DNA of 64,000 nucleotides, taken from the NCBI GenBank assembly GCA_027943245.1, contig JANDJZ010000159.1, forward strand, positions 1 to 64,000. The letters are read 5' to 3'. The notes beneath the pieces were generated by a model. The model saw only the letters and a list, made by a program, of their open reading frames with translations, did not search any database and had not been told where the DNA came from. Positions 1-9,546 of this stretch are shown one piece after another. The stretch comes from Acanthamoeba sp. SK_2022b (lineage: Eukaryota; Discosea; Longamoebia; Acanthamoebidae). A program made the translations under genes and the position numbers. The first letter of the stretch is position 1; each line of letters begins with the position of its first letter.

Positions 1-236
1 CCGTTCTTGCTGGGGCTCCCCTCGTCCTCCGTGCTGGGCTCGTCTTTTCCATCGGTGGTGCTCGCCTCCTCGTCGGTACAAGGCCTGGAGTCCTCCTGAG
101 CGCTCTCCTCGTTTGCCTTTTGCTTTTGCTTGTGTTCCTCCATGCTCGTCTTGGCCCAAGCCCTTCTGGCGAGCTTGGGCTTTGTCTGCGCTTGTTCGCT
201 CCTGTGCCGCCTCTTCACCGCGCGCACCTGATGAAC
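1..236 (-). CDS. Partial acidic/basic low-complexity protein (3' part outside window)
   Basis: Reading the minus strand from about 236 down to the window edge gives an uninterrupted frame. It begins with a basic stretch (VKRRHRS, then LARRAWAKTSMEEHKQKQK) and becomes acidic (ANEESAQEDS, TDEEASTTDGKDEPSTEDEG). No stop is met before position 1, so the C-terminus lies outside. A plausible splice acceptor (TTCATCAG followed by GTGCGC on the minus strand) lies near 237, so this is probably an internal or last exon. The composition resembles the charged tails of other genes here. I do not recognise a family. It could be a chance open frame in GC-rich DNA, but the sustained E/D/K/S usage argues for coding. 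Confidence 0.4.
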
Positions 237-1233
237 GGCCCACGCGTCAACAAAATGAAAATGAAATTGACAAGAACAAATCCTCACTTCAAGAAAATTC
301 GGCGTGCTGACCGGTCACAGATCGATGGGGTCGTATCTGCTTCCCGAGATGTGCGTTGTCTTCACGGGCCGGCAAAGAATTGGCAAATTGCCGCAAATGG
401 CAGGAATTACAACGAGTTGCCGATTTGGCAGAAAACCCCCGCGACATTCAAACAGATTGGCTTTGAGCGTACTCTTTTCATGGCGAATCTTGTGCCTCTC
501 CCGGTCCTGAGCGTTGTTTTAATCGCGAAAACACAGCAGGGCGAATCACCACAGCAAAAACAGCGCCAAAAGAGTTGCCTGGTTTTTATCACTTACGAAC
601 AAAACAGCCGCCCTCCTGGAGTTCTTGGGCCACAAACCAACCTAAGGACACTACCTCCCACTCAACTAACCTCCACACAAACAGATATCCTCCAATTTGA
701 GGTATATGGAAGCCAGGATGGTAACACAGCCAAGCAAGGCAGTGTAACAGTGCAATAGAAATGTACTTCCTCAGCATATTAGGAACCATGTACCACTGTG
801 CTCCTATTGTACCCTTTCAAGGGCCCACCAGGAGCCATGGTGATTGTGCTTCTTGTGTGCCCTCAGAAATCTCAAAGGGTCGGGCATAATTTATTAGCAC
901 CCCGAGGGCGAGAGGGTCAATCCACGAATTTTCCAGCGGTAAGCTCCTGGGTCTTGCCCGTCTCTTGTGCGCCCTTCTTCTTTCGCCTTCTCGGGTTCTC
1001 GACACCGGCGCATTTTCGATTTTGTCTTTGCTTCGACTTCACCTTCTACCCTCTCCTGTTGAACCTTTGGAGGAGGCGCTGCGATACGGCCCTTCTTCAC
1101 TCGTTCTTCTCTGCGTTTGTAGATAAAAGAGAAAGCGTATTTATTCATTCATTCATTTCCATTTAATCGAAATTGCTGAACGAATCGTACCTACGGGAGC
1201 GACTCACCATCATCGAAAGACTACAACGCCAAC
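237..1233. other. Intergenic region, no gene supported
   Basis: Overlapping frames on both strands lack domain signatures and biased codon use. The stretch from about 590 to 900 is CpG-poor by eye and unlike the flanking GC-rich genes. The last 100 bp presumably contain the promoter and 5' UTR of the CDC50 gene. Nothing else is supported. Confidence 0.5.
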
Positions 1234-2854
1234 ATGTCGGCGACCATGAGGAAGATATTCTGCTGCAAGTCGGATGACCCCAGCCAGCCCAAGAAACACA
1301 AATCGAGGAGGCCTGCCAGTGCGTCTCACCTCCCTTTATTTGGCTTCGAATGGCTCGAGAGTTCTCATTTATGCATAATTCAATTCAGACACGGCCTTCA
1401 AGCAGCAGCGACTGAAGGCATGCCAGCCCATCCTCACCCCCATTCCAGTCATCATCACCTTCCTCGTTATTGGAATCATCTTTGTCCCCGTTGGCGTGGT
1501 CATGCTCATTTCTTCCAATAACGTACGTCGCCATTCCCTCGCTAGTTCTTTCTCGCGTTCATGGCCACGAGAACTGGTGCTGACCCAGCGCTTCGCTTGT
1601 GAAGGTGGTTGAAGTTGAGACCCGCTACGACGACCAGTGCGAGATTGGCGAGATTTGCACCGTCACGCTCGACATCAAGGAAAAGATGGAAGAACCAGTC
1701 TACCTCTACTACAAGCTCACCAACTACTACCAGAACCACCGGCGCTATGTCAAGTCCCGAAACGACCAACAGCTGCGCGGCCGTTCTGTCACCACCAAGT
1801 CTGAAATCCAAGTACACACTCCTCTCCTTCTCCCACCATTGACGGCCCTCCAAGCTGTCGCGTTACTGACGGCCGCCTCTCTCTCTCTCTCTCTTCCCAG
1901 GATTGCGATCCCGTGGAGTCGCTGGACGGTTCCTCGGACAAGAACAACTTCTTCCTGCCTTGCGGTCTCATCGCCAAGAGCTTCTTCAACGGTATCTCTT
2001 TCTCACTCCTTTGTGTTGTGCGTGTGCGTGTGCGTGTGCTTTGGGGCTTGTGCTGACGATGACACCCTTTGTGTCGGTCGTGTGGTCGGTGGCCTCCTCA
2101 GACACGTTCACCCTCGCGTACCCCGACAATTCGCTGGTGCCGCTGAAGAAGAAGGGAATCGCGTGGAGCTCCGATCTCGACCACAAGTTCAAGAACCCTG
2201 GCTCCGACGCTCCCGGCATTCGGTAAAAACAGCGACAGCCGCCTCCCTCCCTCACTCCTCCGTGTGTGGTCCAAGAGGAAAGGCAGCCGCTGACATCTTG
2301 TTGGTGTGTTTGTGGCTCAGAGTGATCTCCGATTTCGAGGACGAGGACTTTGTCGTGTGGATGCGTACCGCTGGTCTGCCCACCTTCAAGAAGCTCTACC
2401 GCATCATCAACAAGGACCTGCAGCCCGGCAACTACTCCGTCACCATACAGAACAGTACGCCGCCTCCTCAACAGCTCGCCTCTCTCTCCTCTCCCATTCG
2501 CTCACACGATGCGTGTCGCCTGTACAGACTACCCCACGGACAAGTTCGATGGTAAGAAGTACGTGGTGCTGTCGACCGTCAGCTGGCTCGGCGGCAAGAA
2601 CCCCTTCCTCGGTACGTTGCTGGCTCTGAGTGCTGCTGGCCGATGCTCGTGTGCGTGTCGATGATGATGATGGTGATGTACTGACTCCTCCAACGCGCCT
2701 TTGTGTGTGTGTGTGTTGCCCTGCTCCACCCATAGGTATTGCCTACATCGTCGTCGGTAGTTTGTGCATTGTGCTCGGCATCCTCTTTGGCGTTGTCCAC
2801 TGCATCAGGCCCAGGCGCCTTGGAGACATCACCTACCTCAACTGGAACAAATAA
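1234..2854 (+). CDS. CDC50/LEM3/TMEM30 family protein (P4-ATPase flippase beta subunit)
   Basis: Eight exons, joined by GT-AG introns, encode a CDC50-family protein. These proteins partner P4-ATPases for ER exit and lipid flipping at the Golgi or plasma membrane. Exon 1 (1234-1318) and exon 2 (from 1389) join to give the family hallmark [18 protein letters not shown], followed by TM1 ([20 protein letters not shown]). Exon 3 (from 1605) begins [12 protein letters not shown], and exon 4 (from 1901) carries [11 protein letters not shown] and [14 protein letters not shown], matching the conserved ectodomain cysteines. Later exons carry [17 protein letters not shown] and [17 protein letters not shown], the second TM ([18 protein letters not shown]) and the end [11 protein letters not shown]. 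Two TMs and a cysteine-containing loop fit the family. Start is the first ATG; an in-frame ATG at 1246 is an alternative. Confidence 0.93.
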
Positions 2855-3178
2855 GCGACCCTCCCCTTCATGAAGGTCGCTTGCCCCGCCGTCAGCGCGA
2901 ACGACTCTCCTTCCTCTTCCTCTTCCTCCTCCTCCTCCGTGCTCCTATTTTGCTGCTACTCGGGGGAGCTTTAGAGTACCACCACATTGTAAAGAATTGT
3001 TGCTTCACTCTCTCTTTCCACTTGATCTTTGGCCACTACGCCTCGACTTCCTGGTGCTTCGTCAACTACATTTCCCGTTTTTATCGGGGGGCTCTGTTCT
3101 GGCAGGAACGCAACCGAGCAACAGGCGAGGTCGCAACGGCTCAGAGAGAGTGGCAAGCACAGCCACACCGGCGCGGGA

Positions 3179-3834
3179 ATGGGTGCAGATGGAGCGGTGC
3201 TGGCATTCCAGGTGGGCTGTATGGCCGCCATCTTTGTGACCTGCTTCTTGGGCGCTCTGCTGCCCATCCAATTTACGCGGTACCCGCCATCTCATCCGCC
3301 GGGCGCGGTTGAATTTTGCATATTGATAATCGATTATGCTGATTTTTGGTCTAAGATGGTTCAAGGATCAAGGCAGGGTCCTCTCCTTCGCCAATTGCTT
3401 AGGCGGGTAAGAGTCGTCAGTCCATCTTGAAGAATGAAAGCGACGCTCGTTACCGTTCTTTATTTTATTAAATTATATTATTTTCTATTATTTGTTATCT
3501 CAACAAACCGGCGCAGGGGCATCTTGCTGGGGGCGAGCTACGTGCATCTGATGAGCGACGCTGAGGACGAGGAGTCTATTGTGCCCTCCAGCGTCGACCA
3601 CTTCACCGCCGCCGTCGGTACGTTTGGCCGCAGCCACGTCGCAAGCGGCCCGGGTACTCGCTCGCTAACGATCGATGGCGCGATGGCCGCAGGGTTCCTG
3701 GTGTCGTTCATCCTCGAGCGAATACTGTTCAACCACGACGAATCGCATGGCCACGGCCATGGCGGCCACGACCACGTCGTGTACGTGGAGGACCACAAAA
3801 GCGATGCCGACCCCGTATGTCTACATCATCCCAG

Positions 3835-3877
<43 letters not shown>

Positions 3878-4364
3878 GTCGTGTCGATCGCTGAGCGCCG
3901 TGTGCTTTGGCAATCGATCCAGCAGGACGCCTTCACATCCAAGGTCGCGGAGGGCGACCACGGCGCGACCGCCACAGCCGCCCACACCGAGGTGGAGATG
4001 GGCCTCCTCGACGCGGCAAGCTCGCAGGGAGCGGCCGGTAACTTGACCTCGCCTCCCCCCCCCAATCTCCCCGCAAGCGTGAAGCTCAATCGCCTCGATT
4101 CTGTATGACAGAACTGCCGAATGTCGAGGAGTCGGCGAGTGAGGAGGAGGCCGGCCACACTGAGAAGAAGAAGGAGCGAGAGCATGGCCACCATCACCAC
4201 AAGCATAAGCACACGCACGAGCACCAACACGAGCACGGCGATGAGGAAGCCAACCACGAGTACCGGTTCTCTCATCTCGAAGGTTCGCCTCCCTCCCCTA
4301 AGCGCTTGAGGCTTCGTTTCCTTGCCATCTGGAGCGTGAATTGAGTGATCGCATTGGCCATCTC

Positions 4365-4409
<45 letters not shown>

Positions 4410-5183
4410 CTTCCCTCTTCGCAGAGGATCACCACCACGACCACATCATCCACACCCAGAAGAGGCCCTCCAGGGTACTCCGCGTTGGGAGGTTGTTGAG
4501 GGAGGGAGGGAGGGAGGGGGGTATCGCACGCTGACAGTCGATCGTGTGCCCAAAGGTGCCCTACATGCTGTTCGCGGTGCTCGGCCTCGAGTCCGCCATA
4601 TCGGGCTCCGCTCTCGGCGTGCAGTCCACTTTCATCCAGTGTACCGTGCCCCCCCCCCACAAATCTCGCTGCGCCTCTCCACGGTTTGGCTGGCAGCTCA
4701 TGATGATCGCGGCCGCCTCTGCTGGACCCAGCGCTGGTGACCTTCCTGGCCATCGTGACCCACATCTGGGCCGAAGCGTTCACGCTCTCCACCGCCCTGC
4801 TCAAGGCCCGCGTGTCGGCGACCAACACGGTCAAGGCCATGCTGGGCTTCTCGTGCATCACCCCCGCCGCCGTCCTCCTGGGCATGGGCCTCGGCCAACT
4901 CCTCGAAGGTATACGGCCTCGTCTTCGCTCTTTGTTTTGCGCCGAGCCTTCGTTCTTTGCGTTCGCGCGCGCTGACCGTTGAAGCCCCCGTTCGGACATG
5001 TCAGCGTCGGCGGTGGCGGTGGTGTCGTCGATCCTGGTCTCGTTCGCGGCCGGGACCTTCATCTTCGTGGCGAACATGGAGATCATGGTCGAGGAGTTCG
5101 CCAATCCGCACAACAAGTGGACCAAGCTCGCCCTGCTCCTCGCCGGCTTCGGCTTCATGAGCCTTCTCGGCTTCGTCATGTGA
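3179..5183 (+). CDS. ZIP-family zinc/iron transporter
   Basis: A multi-exon ZIP (SLC39) divalent-metal transporter. Exon 1 gives TM1 (VLAFQVGCMAAIFVTCFLGA). The next exon has GILLGASYVHLMSDAEDEE, the usual TM2 pattern, then TM3 (GFLVSFILERILF). A long His-rich variable loop follows, with HGHGHGGHDH, then HHHHKHKHTHEHQHEH, then EDHHHDH, split over several exons. TM4 carries the metal-site motif in THIWAEAFTLS (HxxxE), preceded by SAISGSALGVQ. TM5 follows (MLGFSCITPAAVLLGMGLG), then SFAAGTFIFVANMEIMVEEF and the final TM ending LLGFVM. This is the complete 8-TM ZIP layout. The ATG at 3179 is the first in frame. Introns include a (GT)n tract at 3836 and a CT/CA tract near 4371-4409. The His-rich loop is a plausible metal-sensing segment (family knowledge). 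Substrate and subfamily are not decidable. Confidence 0.92.
3836..3876 (+). repeat. (GT)n microsatellite in ZIP intron
   Basis: About 20 uninterrupted TG/GT dinucleotides lie between the HDHVVYVEDHKSDADP exon and the next exon. The sense-strand GT repeat overlaps the region where the 5' splice site must lie. Confidence 0.95.
4371..4409 (+). repeat. Compound (CT)n(CA)n tract in ZIP intron
   Basis: A run of CT dinucleotides passes directly into CA dinucleotides. It ends about 15 nt before the CTTCGCAG acceptor of the EDHHHDH exon, so it probably serves as the polypyrimidine tract. Confidence 0.85.
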
Positions 5184-5279
5184 GCGCGCGCCACCGTCTT
5201 ACTCGTGTGCGCGCGTGTGTAATAAAAATGGAGTGTATTGGTGTGCAGTGGCAGTGAGATGAGATGGGAGGAGAGGTGG

Positions 5280-5985
5280 TCAGGTGCGCTTGCGGATGCT
5301 GCCGAGCTTGGTGAAGTCGAAGGGCTCGTCTCTCTTCTCCGGCGGCAGCGTGTCCTGGTAGTTGGGGATGGGCGCCGTCCAGAGCGGGATGACGCGTTCG
5401 CGAGGCGTCGTGGACACGTCCTCCACCAGCGCGGCGGCTCGCAGATCCGGCGGCAGTTCGTTGAGTGCCTGAAGCTTCAGCTTCAGCGCCTTGGACAAGT
5501 AACTCGATTCTTCATGCACACGCTTCATCCTGAGCTGCTCGACAGGATAGGGGATGATAAGTTGCATTGAAGAGCACAATCATTTATAAAAATATATAAT
5601 TATAATCAACCGGTGATTATGTAAAACTTGAGACGTAAATCACTGTGTCAGACAAGCGGAGGTGGTGTACCTTGGAATGCGATTTGACAAGGGCCTCCTC
5701 TTCGGCCAATTGCTCGTAGGTGCGAGTGAGTGTGACCCACTGGGGGCGCAGCTTCCAGAGCTCCTCGTCAAATCGCTTGCCCTCAGCAGCCTCTCCCTCA
5801 TCTCCGCCTCCGCCCTTCTTCTTCTTCTCCTTCTTCTTCGTGAATGATCCGGCATAGCCCCTACTCGCAATTAGGGAGCCAGTGGAATGAATGCATGTCG
5901 TGGTGCTCGAAGAGAGGGATGACTGCAGCACCCCAACGACTGCCGAAGAAGACGTAGAGGGACGAGCCGCTAACAAACGCTTCAT
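5280..5985 (-). CDS. Mitochondrial large-subunit ribosomal protein mL40 (MRPL40/MRP-L28 family)
   Basis: Two exons (5985-5671 and about 5530-5280). The N-terminus starts MKRLLAARPSTSSSAVVG and is rich in Arg, Ser and Ala, like a mitochondrial presequence. A Lys/Gly-rich segment (TKKKEKKKKGGGG) follows, then a helical region (RFDEELWKLRPQWVTLTRTY). The second exon contains RMKRVHEESSYLSKAL, LQALNELPPDLRAAAL and the C-terminal motif IPLWTAPIPNYQDTLPPE. That tail parallels the PPIPNYQPPEG region of animal MRPL40, and the helix lengths and charge pattern agree. The role is a structural protein of the mitoribosomal large subunit. The assignment rests on the tail motif and overall layout, so it is probable, not certain. 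Confidence 0.65.
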
Positions 5986-6127
5986 GTTTCGATTAAAGCA
6001 ATCAATTCCCTCCGGAGAAAAATGAAATTATTATTTCTTTTTTTTCATAGCCTGCGATGTGAATAAGAGAGGAAAAAGAAAAGAGTTTGGGCCAAACAGA
6101 ACGGCCAGAGGATAGCATCATACAGCA

Positions 6128-6994
6128 ATGGATAGACTGCCTGCGACAGACGATGATGCCCCTCCAGCTGCCAAGAGGGCCAGAATTGAACCAGAGGCAC
6201 TCGACTGGGCCGCATCTTTCGAAAAGAAGAAGGATGCGGGCGTGAGTTCGGCCAGTGGGGGGTGGTCGCTCAGGAATTGGTCGCAAGAGAAGGAGGCCGA
6301 GCGCCCACCACAGCCATCGGTAACCGAAGAAGAAGACTGGAGCTTCTTTCAACAGACGGACACTGCCACTGCCACTGCCACCTCATCTACAACGGCATCT
6401 TCTTCCTCATCAACATCAGCCTTCAAGGTGCCACAAGGGCGAACAGAAGCAAAGCAGAGGCGTGTTTCCTTCGCTGAGGAGGTGAAAGTCGTAACGATAC
6501 CGAAGGTCGCCAAGAAATCAGCAGCATTCGAGCCCGAGGATTTCGACGCAGATGGCAATCCGCTCTACGTGGAGGCCTCGATAGGCGATCTCGAAGGCGG
6601 CGATCTCGAGCTGGCGGAGGAAGGAGAAGAGCAAGTCGGTGTGGGTGGCGACACGCCTCTGCGCCTGTCGCGCAGCGAAGAAGGCGCTGCGGGTCTGATC
6701 GACTATCTCTTGTCAGCGGTCCCGGCCCAGGGCAAGTCATCGAAGGCCACCGCCAAATACTTCGGAGGGGGGTCAAAGGCCGCTGCACCAAGCGAGCCTG
6801 TGCAGGAGCCGCTCCGAACAGCTGCAGCGCCCAAGAAGTTCGATCCGAAGCGGGAGGATCTGGACGAGGACGACTTCCTTGAAGCTTTTATCGACAGTGG
6901 TGACGTCGCCACTACCTCTGCCGCGACGCCAGCCCCCGAAGAAGGCGTGGCGAAAGAGAAGAAGGCCAAGAAGAAGCCCGCCTTCAAGTTTTGA
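6128..6994 (+). CDS. Hypothetical nuclear-type protein with RVSF (PP1-docking) motif
   Basis: An intronless 288-residue protein. Near residue 117 it contains KQRRVSFAEEVKVV, a good match to the RVxF motif (preceded by basic, followed by acidic residues) that docks protein phosphatase 1. The N-terminus has a basic nuclear-signal-like stretch (AAKRARIEPEALDW), and the C-terminus ends KEKKAKKKPAFKF. The middle is acidic and disordered apart from a short helix-like segment (EEGAAGLIDYLLSAVP) and a second acidic motif (KREDLDEDDFLEAFIDSGD). No enzymatic domain is visible. A PP1 regulatory or scaffold role is inference from one short motif. It is convergent with the inhibitor gene downstream. Confidence 0.7.
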   Translation: MDRLPATDDDAPPAAKRARIEPEALDWAASFEKKKDAGVSSASGGWSLRNWSQEKEAERPPQPSVTEEEDWSFFQQTDTATATATSSTTASSSSSTSAFKVPQGRTEAKQRRVSFAEEVKVVTIPKVAKKSAAFEPEDFDADGNPLYVEASIGDLEGGDLELAEEGEEQVGVGGDTPLRLSRSEEGAAGLIDYLLSAVPAQGKSSKATAKYFGGGSKAAAPSEPVQEPLRTAAAPKKFDPKREDLDEDDFLEAFIDSGDVATTSAATPAPEEGVAKEKKAKKKPAFKF

Positions 6995-7059
6995 CCTCTC
7001 ATAGTCGTGTACATACCATGTCTTTCATTCCCTCGGCCTGCATAGACTTCTATTTCGCT

Positions 7060-7371
7060 CTATCCTCTGGTGACGCGCACAACCTTGCCCTCCTTGTTTA
7101 CCCACACGCGTGTGCGATCTTCTCGGTAGTCCATGGTCACCATGTTGCCCTCGGGCACCACCACCACCTTCATGCCGGGCGACTCCGCCGCGATGGCGGC
7201 CGCTGCCTCCTGTCCCGTCTGGCCGATGTACCCGCCTTGCGCTCCGAGGACGTTGTTGCGTGGGAAGCGGCTGGCTGTACGGTCACGCCACGCATTCGAG
7301 TCAGTGTCAGTCTGCAGATCTCGTACACAAGCACAGCGTTTGTCGGTGGGCGAGCGTGGGTGGATACCCAT
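7060..7371 (-). CDS. Potato inhibitor I family serine-protease inhibitor
   Basis: The 3' exon encodes GYIGQTGQEAAAAIAAESPG, then MKVVVVPEGNMVTMDYREDR, then TRVWVNKEGKVVRVTRG. This is the single-domain potato-inhibitor-I/eglin fold: helix, reactive loop (PEGNMVTMDYR), RV.V......V. The likely gene has a short first exon starting at the ATG at 7371 (MGIHPRSPTDKRCA) joined by a ~50-nt intron to SRFPRNNVLGAQGG, giving about 85 residues. No clear signal peptide is seen. The P1 position is predicted near Met in the loop, which would suit chymotrypsin- or subtilisin-like targets (family knowledge; inference here). It is divergent from the metallo-beta-lactamase gene. The first-exon boundary is uncertain. 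Confidence 0.75.
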   Translation of the reverse strand: MGIHPRSPTDKRCACVRDLQTDTDSNAWRDRTASRFPRNNVLGAQGGYIGQTGQEAAAAIAAESPGMKVVVVPEGNMVTMDYREDRTRVWVNKEGKVVRVTRG

Positions 7372-7594
7372 GTTGAGTTCTGCTGTGTCAAGTGTCGGTT
7401 GTGGATTTGTTTTGTTTGCGAGAAGGATTGTCCCTGTGTATCATCTAATGGTGCCAGCCAACGCCTACGCGAGACAAGAACCACCGAAAGCGGAGACGCC
7501 CGAGTGTGGCGTCGGGCTGTGCAGGGAAGGCCATTCAGGGGAGCTTTCTTGTAGTGTCGGCAAGAAATGGAGGGGACAGCAAACAAGACAGCAC

Positions 7595-8852
7595 ATGGAG
7601 AGCAGGGAGCCGCTTGGGCCGTGGCGCCCACTTGAGGGGGAGGTCATCTTCGTAGGCACGGGCACGTCCGAGGGCATTCCGGTCGCCAGCTGCCTTACCA
7701 AGGGTTTCGAACGCGACCACGACCAAGAGCTCAGCGGCGAAGGGGGGCAGTCAGTCGCGAAGTGCAGCGTGTGCTTCGACGCCATGCGAACGGACATACG
7801 CTCGCCAAATCGCCGACGCAACACGAGCCTGATGATACGGTGGCGGCGACCCAAGTCGCAGCAAGACGCCACTGCAGCGACGAGCAACTTCGAGAGGACG
7901 CACACCAACGTGCTTATCGACTGTGGCAAGTTCTTCTGGGAGTCAGCGCTGGAGTGGTTCCCTCATCACCGCATACGTTACATCGACGCCCTGCTCATCA
8001 CGCATCGTCACAACGACGCCTGCTACGGGCTGGACGACCTGCGTGACTGGACCAAGAACGTCAATGCTGCCGAGGGCAACTCGAAGCCGCTCGAAGTCTT
8101 CCTGCGCGAGGAGGACCTCCAGTTCTTGACCAAGCCATTTGACTATCTCGTTGACACATCACTCGTACGCGCTACAATCCCGCAGTGGCTCTTTGAAGTT
8201 TGTAGAAGTTGTTTTTGCTTAGGTGTGTAGCGGCTGGGTTGTGCTTCGCTGGTGCGTGTGAGGAGGTCACCTTGGGAGGAGGCGTAGCGCAGCTCGGGTG
8301 GAGTGTCATTCAGCCCTACCAACCCTTCGACATCGACGGCCTAAGCATCACGCCCCTCGAGATACAGGTCTCCCCACAGCCCACACAAGCATGGCGTGCT
8401 GTCGGATCCCTACTTACACGTGGATCACTGCGCTACAGCATGGCAGCACTCCCATGTTTGGCTTCCTGTTTGGCGAGGTGGCCTACCTCTCTGACGTCAA
8501 CGGCATTCCAGAACGCACGCGCGAGTTGATACAGGGCTGCGGGCTGCTCATTATCGATATGCTGCGGGCAAAGGTGAAACCTGTGCCATGCCAGCGCCTA
8601 CAGGCCAGAGGGAGCAATGTTGGCTCACTCGCGTTCTCGTGACTGCAGGACAAGCACCCCTCGCACTTTATTCTCGAGGAGACCCTGGAAGCGATACGCT
8701 TGATCAAGCCCACGCGAGCGCTGCTGGTGGGCATGAACCACACGGTCGACCACGATGCTATGAATGCGCTGCTCAAGGAACTGCACAGCTCGGCGGGTAT
8801 CGACGTGCAAGTGGCTTACGACGGCCAGCGTTTGCCTGTTCGCTTGGGTTGA
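7595..8852 (+). CDS. PhnP-like metallo-beta-lactamase fold hydrolase
   Basis: Four exons. The N-terminus MESREPLGPW leads to VIFVGTGTSEGIPVASC, the glycine-rich start of PhnP/plant-type MBL proteins. Then come CSVCFDA, the RRRNTSLMI segment and NVLIDCGKFFWESAL. The metal motif reads LLITHRHNDACYGLDDLRDW, that is HxHxDA...GLDD as in plant and protist homologues instead of HxHxDH. Exon 2 carries EEVTLGGGVAQLGW and GLSITPLEIQ, exon 3 HGSTPMFGFLFGEVAYLSDV and LLIIDMLRAK, and exon 4 DKHPSHFILEETLEAI and RALLVGMNHTVDHDAMNALL. The predicted activity is a metal-dependent phosphodiesterase of the PhnP/RNase Z-like superfamily; the substrate is unknown. The ATG at 7595 is the start that keeps frame; the open frame upstream to 7133 lacks homology and overlaps the inhibitor gene. 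Confidence 0.85.
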
Positions 8853-9546
8853 TGACCCGTTACACGAGAATCCACACCCAATACCTTTTCGCCGCCTAGG
8901 AGATTGCGGCTTAATGTCGCACACAGCCATACCTCCCAGGCTCCCATGTGCTTCAGCCAACCACTCCCGTGCCACACCGTGCGACACCGGTACGAGAAGT
9001 CGTCGCGGTCCGGTGTCAGAATTACTTGTCGTACGGGCTGCAATAGAAAAAAGTCCGCGTGTCCGTTGGGCGACTCCCAACTCTCTTTCGCCCTCGCTCC
9101 TTTCGCCCCGTCTTGTGCGGGCACCCATTGTGCGGAGTTAGGGCGAAAGGCCAGTGCGAAAGGGCGAGTGAAGTGCCGCCGCTTGCGCTGCGCCCCAGAA
9201 GGTTCGTCGGCGCAACCGCCGCAAGTGAATCTAACCGTCCAGGCGCGAGCAACGGCCGTTCCTTCCACATCCGTTCCCTGTAGCATTAGACGCAGGTACT
9301 GTCATCTTTTCTGTTGCTCTCTCCAGCACGCTGCTGTGCGCAAGCTTCGGGCGAGTGAGAACCAACACCAGCGAATTACGATTAATTTCTTAAATTGAAG
9401 CACAAGGCATCAGTAGCTGTGCTCCACCAGCGCTATGTGTCAACCATACTTACCATGTGTTGTGGTGTTGTGTCGCTTGTGTCGCTTGTGTCCATCAGAA
9501 AGCAATCGTTAGCAACGATTTCGTGTAGAATTAATTAATCCAACAA
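8853..9546. other. Intergenic region, no gene supported
   Basis: Open frames here overlap on both strands without recognisable motifs. The last 200 bp are AT-rich (AATTAATTAATC just before the ATG at 9547) and are likely promoter and 5' UTR of the PH-domain gene. Confidence 0.5.

Noticed and set aside
120..758. 212-codon plus-strand frame
   Set aside because: Overlaps a better minus-strand frame at the left end, and has no domain or codon bias.
2650..2700. ATGATGA...CTGA pair in a CDC50 intron
   Set aside because: Only about 15 nt between boxes, within a GAT repeat; too short for a C/D snoRNA.
7133..7594. N-terminal extension of the metallo-beta-lactamase frame
   Set aside because: No homology, overlaps the inhibitor gene on the other strand; the ATG at 7595 gives the expected family start.
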